The translations under genes were made by a program, and so were the position numbers. Positions 22,956 to 33,566 of a DNA stretch of 64,000 nt are shown here, piece by piece (position 1 is the stretch's first letter; each line of letters starts with the position of its first letter). The notes under the pieces were generated by a model, which ran no database searches, was not told the origin of the DNA, and saw nothing but the letters and a program-made list of their open reading frames with translations. Origin of the DNA: Zygnema cylindricum (lineage: Eukaryota; Streptophyta; Zygnematophyceae; Zygnematales; Zygnemataceae); NCBI GenBank assembly GCA_037447655.1, contig JBBHKE010002438.1:57610-121609 (forward strand). Direction: 5' to 3'.

Positions 22956-24250
22956 GTTTTTCCTTCCACTACGACTTTTAGATCTACCGATCCTACATAC
23001 GTAGTGGTCACTACCCTCCCATCCCCATATTCAATCTCTACTATAGGGATCTTTCTCAGCTTAGTAAACAGATGCTTATCTTTGCACATGTGCATAGATG
23101 CACCTGAATCCACAATCTAGCCTCCTTCACCTTTTAGTCCACCGAAAGCACATTTCTGCTTTCGTGGAATTTCGACTTCTGTTTTTGCCTCCAACTCCTT
23201 ATCCAAAAGAAGTTCGTCGTCCTCCTCATCGGATTCCTCCTCGAGTACCTGTGTGACAAGTGCCTTTTTCTTCCCTCGTGTTTGACCCCCGGTGTGCCCC
23301 TCCTTTATCCGAAGCTCGGTCAGTTTGGTGCATTCTGCCATGTAATGCCCGGGTTTCTTACAAAAGTGACAAACCCCCTTTGGTCCCCTCGTTCCAGATT
23401 CATCGGATTGATTTTTCAGGTCTTCCCCTCCATGACTTCCAAGGGGTTTCCGTGAATCTTTGTTTCTCCAACTTGCTCCAGCCGCCAAGGCTTGTCCGTT
23501 CTTAACTCCCCTTCGGATTTCGATTGTATTCTCTCGGACGAGAATCATACCACCTACTGAATTCCATACCCACCTGGAGTCCGGTAAATCCTGTACCCGG
23601 TTTACAATGTTCTCATATTCATCGGGTAGTTTCATGAGTAAACAATGTACCCTTGCCTTCTCGGTTTCTACTTTTCCGGCACACTCTAACTCCATGAAAA
23701 GTACAGCCAGCTCATTGCAGAAATCGCGCATCTTCTCTCGTTTGTGAAATTATCCATTGATCCTTTGGTCTGCTAACTTCTGTTCCTGAATAGTACCGCT
23801 ACGGTACATCTCTATCAGCGCATCCCACAGGTCGGATGCCCTTTCCACCTGTAAATGAGGACCAGCAGGTCCTTGTGTGAGATGACGGAGGATAAAATGC
23901 TGGGCTGCCATGTTGTTGTAGTCCAAGGTATCGATATCATTCTCCTCATTCCTCAGTATAGGAGACATGAAAGCAGATCCGGTTGCTATAGGTGTGGATT
24001 TCTCTTTTTCTTTCCCTTTTTCTATCACGATGCTTTCTCCGTCTTTTGATTCCTCTGATGACGGTGGATCTGGTTTCCTACCAAATTTGCTTCCTCTAAA
24101 CCCTGGAGGAATAGCAGGACCGGATGGGCGCTTCACTCGCCCACTCACTATTCCCCAAAATCATTTCTCACATAGAGCTCCTATCATCATACTCTCCCAG
24201 TAGATGAACCCTGTCCCATTGAATATGGGCACCCTAGAGGGAGGGCCCAT
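22956..24250 (-). pseudogene. Element A gag-protease (5' coding half)
   Basis: Starts at ATG 24250 inside the primer-binding site (MGPPSRVPIFNGTGFIYW). In one frame it continues to VVVEGKT at 22956, where B was inserted, apart from three stops: TGA in CEK-FW (about 24166), TAA after DQRING (about 23748) and TAG just before IVDSGAS (about 23115). The CCHC zinc knuckle CHFCKKPGHYMAEC (about 23370-23330) and the protease DSGAS motif (about 23105) are intact. An unbroken frame with point stops fits loss of function by transitions rather than indels. Confidence 0.87.
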
Positions 24251-24254
24251 AACC
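24240..24254 (-). other. Primer-binding site of element A
   Basis: Minus strand GGTTATGGGCCCTCC, matching the anticodon arm of initiator tRNA-Met except at one of 15 positions. The gag ATG lies inside it, as in elements B and C. Confidence 0.8.
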
Positions 24255-25243
24255 TGCAACTGTGAGACCTCCACAAGTACTCAGAGTAGGCAGCTTGCTA
24301 TAAGCCTCTAGGATAACCTCAATTCTTTGAGCTTTGTCTGAATATTGCTGACACCCTAACAGAATACAGATTGACCAGACTTCACCCCTTGGAAGGGCTG
24401 ACTCCCCTGAGTCTGCCACAAAAAGAATCCTTGAATTTGCTCCCCTGAGCAGTTAATTATCAATGGTAAAGATGACCCTTTTATACAAAAGCTCTTTGAG
24501 AGAGAGGCGGCTATCTGTAATTTTCTAAGTCCTAAACCCCTCTCTAAACCCTCTCCTACTGATGTATGGAACCAATCAATTGAGTGTACAGTACAGAAAG
24601 GTACTTGGTCCGAAGTACTTTCTGTACTACCATTGTACGATATGGCCAGAGAGACGACGCCTGCCATATTCGGGTTCGCCATAATATGTCCCGGAGATGC
24701 CGTCATCCAATATCATGCTGCCACGTGTCACCCGTTGTGGTTGTGACCGAAAACTGCCAAACCGACCATTCCGCGATGCCGGCTTCTTTCTCTGTCGTTA
24801 GATTAATGTCGTCCTTAATTTATAGTGGTTAAATATACAAGTAGTACATTTCCGGTGTAATTCTATTTTTAACTGTCTTTGTGTGATCGCGGTCCGTTTG
24901 TCAATAAATCGAACTTCTCTTTTTCGTCATCTTTAAGTAGCTATCGTACCCTATATACTTCAGCACTGGTCTTAGACTACAGGGTAAGACTAACGGCTAC
25001 TATGACGGATGGTAGGTACCAGGATCAAATCTTGGGTCCGTCAATCCTTTTGGTAAGTTTACCAAGGATCTGCCTTCTGACTCTAGAAGGAGCATAGGCA
25101 GCCATGGCTCTAGCTTCCTTTCCAGCCTTCAGTGACTACGACAAGTATGGGGGCAAGAGAGAGAAGCTAGAAGCAGGTTGCCTCTGCTTTTTCCTGCTCT
25201 TATTTGAATCTTTTAACTAACCTAGAAAATACCTTTTATTTCA
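24255..25243 (-). repeat. 5' LTR of element A
   Basis: Matches the LTR at 12473-13465; the outer TGT of the element-strand end seems lost, giving TGAAATAAAAGG beside the target duplication TGATC at 25244-25248. It keeps an intact T-arm-like hairpin (25003-25043), which the other copy has mutated, and the stem-loop at 25096-25195. CCACGTGTC lies at 24721. Confidence 0.9.
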
Positions 25244-25375
25244 TGATCTTCTTTGATCGCTACTTTGATTAGCGATCGTCCGATCGTTATGAACTATGGT
25301 TCAAAAGGTAAACATGCCCTAATTTTTCCACAACTCCTTTGAAGCCCACACTTTTTAATATGTATTACAGGAAAC

Positions 25376-25680
25376 TACACCGCGAATTGTAATTAGAGTA
25401 AGGGTACTTTCGCATGTGCTAAAGTTACAGTTATTTTCTGTCTTTTTCCTCTGTAACTTAGAAAAAAACGAGAAAATCTGCAGCCGTACCAAAAGAACGA
25501 AATTAATACCGTACAAGTTGCATTACCGTGAAACTTTAAATGTACTGTAGTTTGTCGTTTAGGTCGATGCAGTTTGTCGTCTAGCGAGTTTCGACCCATT
25601 TTCACGTCCTTCCAGCTCATCTTCAAACTTGAAATCAAATCACCTCGCGAGGTGATTTAAAATAAAGTTCCACGATGAGA
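25376..25680 (+). repeat. Single M terminus joined to a Z-family fragment
   Basis: TACACCGCGAATTGTAATTAGAG at 25376 is a left M terminus with no matching right end nearby. From about 25400 the sequence resembles the left part of the Z repeats at 28560 and 51700 (TCTGTCTTTTT, GAAAATCTGCAGCCGTACC, TTTGTCGTC), ending with the palindrome AAATCACCTCGCGAGGTGATTT at 25637. This appears to be Z inserted into, or recombined with, an M copy. Confidence 0.5.
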
Positions 25681-25906
25681 GCGAATAGGCAGACGTTGTA
25701 ACACGTGCCGGAAGTTTTTTACCATTCCCGAGCGCATAGTACCAAAAAAAAAACCAAATGCATGTTACGGCATGTACGAACCGTATTGCGTGCGCTGTTT
25801 TCCGTACAGTGGTCGTGGAGGGGTCATGACCAACCGACGCCCTTTTGCAAAAGCGTGAAGGCGCCTCCTTCCTTCCCCTCATATCCTTCCTCAACGTTCT
25901 CTGTCG

Positions 25907-25916
25907 NNNNNNNNNN
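25907..25916. other. Assembly gap (10 N)
   Basis: Ten N bases flanked by CTCTGTCG and CGACGCCTG. The true gap length is unknown. The CGTCG/CGACG flanks hint at a structured or repetitive sequence. Confidence 0.99.
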
Positions 25917-26150
25917 CGACGCCTGCGTACTCTTACACGCCCGATTTTTCCCCTAGTTTAGCCCAACAGTTTATGTGCAAGCGTATATAAGCAGGTTGTT
26001 GGTGCAAAGCTAACACACTCGCATGCTAAACACATGCTAAACAGTCTAAAACATGTTTACGGATATAATCACAAACGCTGGCTGTTGATGAAAAAAGTTT
26101 CTGGGTTTAATCTTAATAATTACTGGATACTACGGTACCGTACTGTACAG

Positions 26151-26706
26151 TACACCGCCAATCGCTATTAGCGTAGAAGTTTCTTTAGCGTATATGAATA
26201 ATTACCGTGGTTTACGCTAATTAAGAATTTGAATATTTTGAAAAAAAACATACATTCTAATTGTTTAATAATTCTAATTTGGGTCTTTGAAAAAAGTAGT
26301 TGTCGGTCGCAAACACTAATATAGGCATTTGTACAAAATCTGACAAATCGTACACAAATCGTACGCTCACACAATCGAAACGTGGTTGTTGGACGAATAT
26401 ATGCGAACGTGTATTTGACAACCCGATTTGATCCCCTTTTTAGCCCGCACATTCTCATGCGTCCGCAGCTACTAAACAAAATGAATTGTAATTTTTCACT
26501 TAAAAAGGTAAGTTTTTGTACGTTCTGACTTTGACCTTACACCACACTATTTAAAGTATGACGTACTTCCGTTTTGTACGGTACTAAAAAATTAACCCTA
26601 AATAGAATAAAGAAAAAAATAGAATGAACTACGCTAATGGAGAATAAAAAAAAAAAAAAACGGGACGGAATAAGCGTACACAACGCTAATAGCGATTGGC
26701 GGTGTA
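26151..26706. mobile_element. M element 7 (about 556 bp, inverted to element 5)
   Basis: Begins TACACCGCCAATCGCTATTAG and ends CTAATAGCGATTGGCGGTGTA. The interior is the reverse complement of 7493-8053: TTTGGGTCTTTGAAAAAA, GTCGGTCGCAAACAC and CGAATATATGCG are shared. Both edges are TA. Confidence 0.8.
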
Positions 26707-27689
26707 CAGTTTAAATCATACTTCATAGGCAAAATGTCCACTTTCCCGAACAACAGCAAAATCTGTAGCGTCCGCAAAAGGGACGTTTACCAGTACGTAA
26801 TCAGCATGGCTTGTCACTGATAACTGTACGGTATGTACGGCTTCATGAACAGAGTGTGGTCGTACTTTTGGTATGGCGGAAACTCCTGTACGGTCTCACA
26901 GACACAACCTTTTACAACCTTCAGGTTTCATGTTACGTACTTTCTGATAAAAAGTACAGTAATGACGGAGGAGAGGACAGAGGCTTTACATGTAGAGTGA
27001 CTGACGGCCATGCTAAATGAAGTTGAAGCCCATAGGGATGCCCGCCTCGTCACTTGTTAAACACTTAAATTCCGATTGGATGGTGGCTATGACTGACCTA
27101 TGACATGCATTCTGATGTGATGTCACGTCGTCAGCATTTGTACCCGCGTATGAAGCTTGAAGTTTAAAGTTCGCACTTTTTTCGAAAAGTGGAGGAAGAG
27201 ACTAAAGTGATATATTGACCGAAAATATTTTTCAAAGTAGACGAAGAGTCTAGTACGACAAATATGAAAGGCTAACCTCTGACAAAAATGTGTAAAAGAA
27301 CGACAGGCTAGATTTTTGTGCACGTCACAAAAAACAAAGTAAAAGAAAGTCAACAAAAGAAGGGGAATGTCAATTCTGAAGCAAAAAGCTCGTCGTCGTC
27401 ACGTCCGTCACATATAATGACGTGGAACAAATGCGAGAGTATTGAGGCACCACCTAAGCGAATCAATTTCACGCGAATCCGGGGCGGTTTCGAGAATAGG
27501 AGTACCGGACGAAACTCCTAAAGTAACAAAAACAAATATTCCTTTCAAAGTACAATGATTGCCAAATCAGGCAAGATCTTGTGTAAAAGTACACATAATA
27601 GCGTTGAGGAATCTGTTTTTCGCTAGAAAATCTATACGTGGACATGCGCTAATTTCTTTTTGGCAATATAATCAAGAAAAAATATAATT
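26707..27689. other. Intergenic DNA, no gene recognised
   Basis: Holds many GTAC-containing words (26800-26960) but no recognisable coding region. A 69-codon frame at 26811-27020 and a 77-codon minus frame at 27123-27356 have no family resemblance. Confidence 0.45.
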
Positions 27690-27833
27690 ATCCACACTAT
27701 TTAAAAAATAACCCTAATTCCTAATTAGAATTGACGATTTCTTCGAAATTCTCAAATTCCCAATTAGCGTAAACCACGCTAATTATTCGAATACGCTAAA
27801 AAAACTTACACGCTAATAACGATTGGCGGTGTA
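27690..27833. mobile_element. M element 8, left end missing
   Basis: The right terminus CTAATAACGATTGGCGGTGTA is intact and the interior (AATTAGAATTGACGATTTC, CCAATTAGCGTAAACCACGC) matches M element 1 in reverse. No left terminus is found, so the copy is truncated. Confidence 0.55.
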
Positions 27834-27836
27834 CAG

Positions 27837-28038
27837 TACACCGCCAATCGCTATTAGAGTATATAAGGCTAATTCGGTGCCCCTATATTTTGCCCCCAAA
27901 ACCTGAAATAGAATTAATAACGCTATTTAATTACGTGGACCATAATCTGCCACGTCTCAGGCACTTAATTAGAATCAATAACGCTATTTTTTTTTTGACG
28001 CTATTTAATCCTTGACTCTAATAGCGATTGGCGGTGTA
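27837..28038. mobile_element. M element 9 (about 202-bp class)
   Basis: TACACCGCCAATCGCTATTAG to CTAATAGCGATTGGCGGTGTA. It joins element 8 head to head through TA-CAG-TA. The interior word GGACCATAATCTGCCACGTC is the reverse complement of that in M element 4. Confidence 0.8.
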
Positions 28039-28494
28039 CTGTAGCGTGTACACGTGGCAGTATATTTTAGCGTAAAAATGTACATTCACTTGCCAATTTC
28101 CCATAGCCCCTTGGCGTTTTTCGTGCGTACTTCAATCTCCGGGTACCTTAAATGGTGTACGATAAAGTACGATAGATCGGTTTGGTTAGAGTTGCGTCAT
28201 ACTCGGCCCGGTTTGGCCGAAACCGCTTTGAAAAGGAACTAAACCGGTTTTCACCCGTTCGGATTTGTGACGTCACTAAAGGTGTAAGCCGGCATTGGCT
28301 GCTTGATCGATCATAAAAAGTTAAAAGCCGCTTGGCTCTGTTGGACCCATTTTCAACCGGTGTACGAATCTACGGGTGTAACGCATCGTAAATAAAGTAC
28401 GAGGGTACAGAATATAAGTACATAAAAGACAGTACAGCCTGACCGACACATAGGTTTCCGAGAAGGTCCAGGAAAAACTGAAAAAGCCTTCAGG
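28039..28494. other. Intergenic DNA between M and Z elements
   Basis: No gene recognised. The stretch has short GTACG words and a CCGGTTT/AAACCGG-rich patch near 28215-28250. Confidence 0.4.
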
Positions 28495-30387
28495 TGTGTC
28501 CCCATGTAACCAAAACTTTGAAACGTTACTTTGGATTTTAGCGCAGATTTTACGGTGTACTTTTCAAAGTGTGCCTATGGGTAAGTCCCCATCTATTAAA
28601 TTATCTACTTTTCTCTGTCTTTTTGACCTAAAATTCAGGGAACTTTGACAGAAACTTTAGCCGTACGAAAAAATCATTTTTACCAAAGTAAAGTAAACGT
28701 CAATTCATAATTTGGATGTACGGCGTGTTTGTCGTCATGTGAACGCATTTTGGCGTTTTCCCCTTTTCGACCCCCGGGCAAGAGAATCCAGCCCAAAAAA
28801 AAACTTCATCCAAAATCACCTCGAGGGGGTGATTTTAGTTCAAGTACAAACCAAACAGCAAATGAAAAATGACCCGCGCACATGCCACAAGAGTTGAAAA
28901 AATTTAGGACAAGGGAGAGTCCTCGCTATTTTTCTCCGTGCCCGTCACGAGCATGTACGGAAAAAAATCTGCAGGGGTCTCGGACCTCCGCTTTCATTCA
29001 TGGGGTCTTTTGCAAAATTTTGCGCCGTCGTCGCTTCTCCCCTTTTCCTTTCACACTATCGCTTTTATCTCACACTATTTAGAATGAGACACGACAATAT
29101 TGGCATAAAATGAAAGATACTTCAAAAATATTATTTTTGACAATTTTTAGGTTTTTTTTTAATGGCAAGTCGAGCGAGAAAAGTACAAAAAACGAAAATC
29201 GGAAAACCATGGCAAAAATGTATTGAATCAGTGATGTCGACGTTGTCACAAGTGAGCGTGACGTCACAATATAACCAAACCCTAAACATCTACGATTTCG
29301 AAAAAAATTGGGCGTCTACAACTGTCGTTGTTTTTGTTGGCGTCACTACTCGTCGGAAGATTCGTAGTCGCCTTCAATCGTCACAAGTTGTACCTACGTC
29401 TACAACCGTCACATTCCAAAGTTCCGATTTCATTTTCGCACATAGGGACGCTCTTCAAAATTGTATGGATAATCCTTACTACAGTCCAAAATACTTTATC
29501 AAAGTACCGATTACATGGGGACGTAACCTATGTCAAATCATTACTTGCGCGTTCATTACTTCGAATATGTGACAATTGTAGACGTCTACAAAATGTGCGA
29601 CAGTCTACGAAATGAAATGTAGACGACTACGAAATTATGAAACTTCCTAAAAACGGCGACGGTTGTAGACGTCGAGGTTTTTGTGACGTTGTATATGTTT
29701 AGGGTTTTGTGACATAGCGAAGTCATGCTACCATGTGACGACATCAGTACGTACATTTTCCGCCATGGCTTCCCGATTTCGTTTTCTTATCTTTTATCAT
29801 TCGATATACCACCAAACTTACACCAAAAATATAAAAAAAAAAGAAAAAAAATACATCTTTCATTTTATACTATTATTGTTACATCTCGTGTAAATATGAG
29901 AGAAAGAGGAGTGGGCGAGTGAGAAAGAGGGGGAAAGACGAGGACGACGTAAAATTTTGCAAAGGACCCATCAAGGAAAGTGGAGGTCCGAGACCCCTGC
30001 AGTTATTTTCCGTACATATTTGTCATTTTCTTATGTGCATGCGCGTGACGAGCAGTGAAAAAAATAGAGTGTGCTTTCCTTCGTGCAATATTTTTTCGAA
30101 AACTTTTGACACGTGCAATCCAAGTTTTCTATTCGTCAATGGGGTAGTATTTTGATTAAAATCAGGTCGCGATTTGATTCCAGTGCAAATGTGAAGATGA
30201 GCAGGAAGTGGGTCACGATGATAAAAACGCTAAATTGTCGTACCCTCCAAGTTCCAAGAAGACGCAAAATGAACTTATGTTTTTGCCCATTTTTCGTACG
30301 GCGTAATTTTTTCTCATTTTTAGTCCCATTTTTTGTGAAAACGACGGAAAAAAAACCTTACTTGAACACATGGGGACACGCCTTACG
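28495..30387. mobile_element. Z foldback: two Z units as a 1.9-kb inverted repeat
   Basis: The outer ends are GTGTGTCCCCATGTAAC (28495) and CACATGGGGACACGCC (30369-30384), reverse complements of one another. The arms pair over most of their length: left CTGCAGGGGTCTCGGACCTC near 28969 against right GAGGTCCGAGACCCCTGCAG near 29983, and left AAACCATGGC near 29203 against right GCCATGGCTT near 29763. A further GATTACATGGGGACGT at about 29510 marks the centre. Frames of up to 136 codons cross it, but none is shared with the single Z unit at 51675, so it seems non-coding. Confidence 0.65.
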
Positions 30388-30617
30388 TGGAGTTTTGGGA
30401 AAAATAAACTTTGAGAGCAACGTGGCAACGGTATATACACCGGTTTGGAAAATCAATCAACACATGTGAATGGTTTAAGAGCCACGTGTTGACATTGGAG
30501 GAAGAATGGTCTCGGTAGCCGATGAAATATGAAGGTCGTGGATACTTCAAACGAGCTCGACATGTCCAACGACAAAAGAAAAAAACATCAAATCAAAATA
30601 AAAAAAATGATAATTTA

Positions 30618-30850
30618 GGATGAAGTTCCATCAGATGTAATCGTACGACCAACTCTACAGACCGGGTCGATTGAGGGTGAAGTTCCATAAGACGAAAAGT
30701 GGGGTTCGTTACTAGACGCCGTACGTTTTCGTACTGTGCCGTACAGTGTCGTACCAGATTTTTTTTTTTGTCGGACGAAAAATTGTTACTGGAAAGCTTT
30801 CGGGAAGCTCCAATGATGTAGGCGTAATTCCTGACCGTTGGATGTTTCAC
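30618..30850. repeat. Y-family fragment
   Basis: GAAGTTCCATCAG, ACTCTACAGACCGGGTCGAT and AAGACGAAAAGTGG parallel the block at 5545-5600 and the reverse strand of 6230-6280. Its ends are unclear. Confidence 0.4.
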
Positions 30851-31379
30851 TTTTTGAGATCCGCGAAGGAATCGAGCACATCATCCAGTGGGCCAGAGTT
30901 GGGGCCCACTAGATGATTGCCATTCATTACCATTGGTACACGTGAAAAGGAAAAATAATATCTACGTTGTACAAGCGATCACAGGCATGCACGTCGTACA
31001 TGCCATCTGCCTCCTGCCACGTTGAATGCAGGTCAGGTGAAAATATCCTCGCACGTTCCGTCTGACACCGACATTCAAAGTTTGCCACGACCTTCAAAGT
31101 TTGTCGCGTCTTTTTGCCATTCTGTTTCGAAATTTTGATTTCCATTTTCAAAATCAAAATCTAGCCGAAAACTTTATGTACGGATCATTAATTACCTCAG
31201 GTGGTAAAAAAGTTTCGTATAGATGTTTCGTTTGCAAATCTTTTTCAAGATTTTTAGAATCTGGACTCTAACTTACGTGGCGCTAATCATAATCGAGGAA
31301 GGTTTGTTACTGGCCCGACCCAATGGAGCGGACTTCCAGTAAGCGCTGCTAGTAGACTTGTCCGTACATTTATTGGGAC
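30851..31379. other. Intergenic DNA, no gene recognised
   Basis: Holds two ACGTCGTAC-type words and a TTTGCCACGACCTTCAAAGTTTGTCGCG near-repeat at about 31080-31110. No coding region or element boundary is supported. Confidence 0.4.
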
Positions 31380-32062
31380 CGCCTAATGGAACTTCACCCT
31401 GAGTCGAAGTTCCATCACGTAGAGTCTATAATACACATGTTATACATTGAGTGGCGCCACGCAAGCTACGATCCGACAGTGAATATCTTTCAGATTTTTA
31501 GCACCGACAAACTTCACTTCAAATCTTCACTTGCGTACCCAGTACCTGCGTACGAAGTAATCATACGACATAACTTTTATACTTTTGCAGATTTTTAGGA
31601 TTTTTGTTTTCGAACATAACAAAAGTCCTTTGAGAGAAATAGTGTGACGAACAAAAGTTACCAAAAATAGCGTGACAAAGGAATGTTACGAAATTTCGTT
31701 TTTATTTTCAGTTGTATTTTGGAAAGCGCGTGTCATGTGCAAAACTTAAGATTTTTCGTTGGTTTTCCATCATGACACGTAGCTTAACCGTCCAGCATGT
31801 CACGATTTTTTTTTCTGTATCTGCCAACCTTAGCACCTCCTCGAGAGGTGGGTTGACAGTTACAGAAAAAAAATGAAGCGAACTCCTCGCAGATGAGCAT
31901 CCGACGGCGAGTATTACCTCCAATACCTTCGAAGAGTATTGGCAAGAATATCTGTAATGTTGTTTTTCCTATAAAAACAAAATAAGCGGTACGATATGGT
32001 ACAGAGGGTTGCGGATTTATGTAAACCACGCCACTTTTTGCCTGATGGGACATCACCCTGAT
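31380..32062 (+). mobile_element. Y-family repeat copy
   Basis: Parallel to 5700-6290: CACTTCAAATCTTCACTTGCGTAC, AATAGTGTGACGAA, the hairpin CACCTCCTCGAGAGGTGGGTT near 31833, CGCAGATGAGCATCCGACGG, GAGTATTGGCAAGAATATCTG, AAAACAAAATAAGCGGTACG and GTAAACCACGCCACTTTTTG. CTAATGGAACTTCACCCT near the left end and TGATGGGACATCACCCT near the right end mark plausible borders. It has no conserved frame. Confidence 0.55.
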
Positions 32063-32630
32063 CGATACAAATACAAGAAGGCGTAACTTTTTCACAAGCG
32101 ACAAATTTCAAAAAGTTTTTTTTGAAATGAAAAGGACGAGTTTATTACGACCAATGTTGTCGGTTAGATGTCGTCATCGGCTTGCAGAAGGAAAGTTTTA
32201 CTTTGAAGAAAAATAACAAAACATAGTGAGACCAAACAAAAAAAAAGACATTTACACGTGTGTCGACACAATGTCCAACTAGAAATGTTTCAGAGGTGCG
32301 AATAAAAAACAACCACACCATGCCAACACAATCATGGATGTATTATATCACATGAACAAAAATCCTAAAAACCGTAAAAACCATGAGTAACAGCATGGAA
32401 ATCCGAGAGTAGTTGACAAGAACTGCCAAAAATATCACAACATTGACTAAAAAAAGAAAAATCCAAGCTCCGAAATGATTCTCCATTTACTGACGGTTTG
32501 TCAGACCTTAAAATCTTTAAACAACCTCCACTTAGTTAACCTGTCAACTTAAACACTTATTGGCCATCTTGAGGCTCTCTTTGTAGTATATCGATTCCCT
32601 CCATTCTTTTTTTCCATTCCCCTGGTGAAC

Positions 32631-33131
32631 TACACTGCGAATCGTAATTAGAGTAAATAATGTTTATTCGGTCGCCCTAAATTTCGACTCTATCACGTTA
32701 AATATAGTATTTGATTCTAAATTTTTCATTATACCATTTAAGGTACTTTTTAAATGATCGATAATAACTCTAATACAGTGTAGTTTTAAATAGTGTGGCG
32801 TACGGTCGGTGTATGGCAAAATTGTACTTTATTAAGTAAAAAAGTACAAATAATGATTAAATACAGGCCGTTATCATGTAACTGCGTTTTAACAAACCAC
32901 GTAGTGCAAACGTCATAGTGACGATAAACTGTACGTTTTGTCAAATTCTGTACAAATACCTTATTTACAGTAGAGGATATTAGCGTGCCAAATTAGAGTA
33001 CTTAAATAAATTAGAGTAAACTTCACAGTTGAAAAAGCTCTGTCACATAAATTAGCGTTCATTACTCTAATTTATTTTCTTAGTTTTTGTACTCTAATTT
33101 TTTCATTACTCTAGTTACGATTCGCGGTGTA
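32631..33131. mobile_element. M element 10, intact about 500-bp copy
   Basis: Best-preserved M copy: TACACTGCGAATCGTAATTAG at the left and CTAGTTACGATTCGCGGTGTA at the right, with nothing inserted. The interior carries ACCACGTAGTGCAAACGTC and GGATATTAGCGTGCC, as in M element 3. It ends about 435 bp upstream of the hydrolase start codon, so it forms part of that gene's 5' region. No protein is encoded. Confidence 0.85.
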
Positions 33132-33137
33132 CCTCGA

Positions 33138-33211
33138 GTTGATGGTGAATCTCGACAAATGCATGGACCCACGTGTTGATGGTGAATCTCGGAAAATGCA
33201 CGGACCCACGT
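33138..33211. promoter_or_regulatory. Tandem 37-bp repeat with G-box upstream of the hydrolase gene
   Basis: Two copies of GTTGATGGTGAATCTCG followed by AMAAATGCAYGGACCCACGT. The copy junction makes CCCACGTG, a G-box core; the second copy ends CCCACGTA. They lie about 360 bp before the first ATG and directly beside an M element. A promoter role is inferred. Confidence 0.5.
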
Positions 33212-33566
33212 ACATCACAAGTATTTTTAGTGTACTACATGACAGCTGTTTTACCAAAAACGGAAAGGTGTGCCCAATCAAATGTTAGGAATGTTAAATC
33301 CTTTCGTATCCCTAGAAAACACTTGAAAACATTGCATCGTCGTCCGTTGACTCCGTCGTACGCTGATTTCTGGATTGCAAAACAAAGTTTTGTACTTCGA
33401 GCGCCGATCTTTTCTTGCATATGTTCGGACGTTTTCTGTCGGTTTGAACGGAAAAGAAGTCTTGAACGTCCTGCAAGTTTGCACCGATTTTATCGGAGCC
33501 CCCGACCATCCCTAACTCCGAGCAGCAAGCTAATGAGCGTTCCCGGCTTTTCTCTGACAAGCCGTG

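Larger units (their letters stand above)
12473..25243 (-). mobile_element. Ty1/copia LTR retrotransposon A, interrupted by element B
   Basis: Two LTRs of about 990 bp flank a gag-protease-integrase-RT-RNase H region on the minus strand. The 5-bp duplication TGATC occurs at 12468-12472 and 25244-25248, directly outside the LTRs, so this is one insertion. Domain order with integrase before RT makes it Ty1/copia. The body is split at 16538/22956 by element B. Its own coding parts carry several in-frame stops, many explained by CGA to TGA or TGG to TAG transitions, so it is dead. The primer-binding site is at 24240-24254 and the polypurine tract just right of 13465. Confidence 0.9.

Noticed and set aside
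29162-29572. 136-codon frame within the Z foldback.
   Set aside because: Not conserved in the single Z unit at 51675-52602, so not a transposase candidate.
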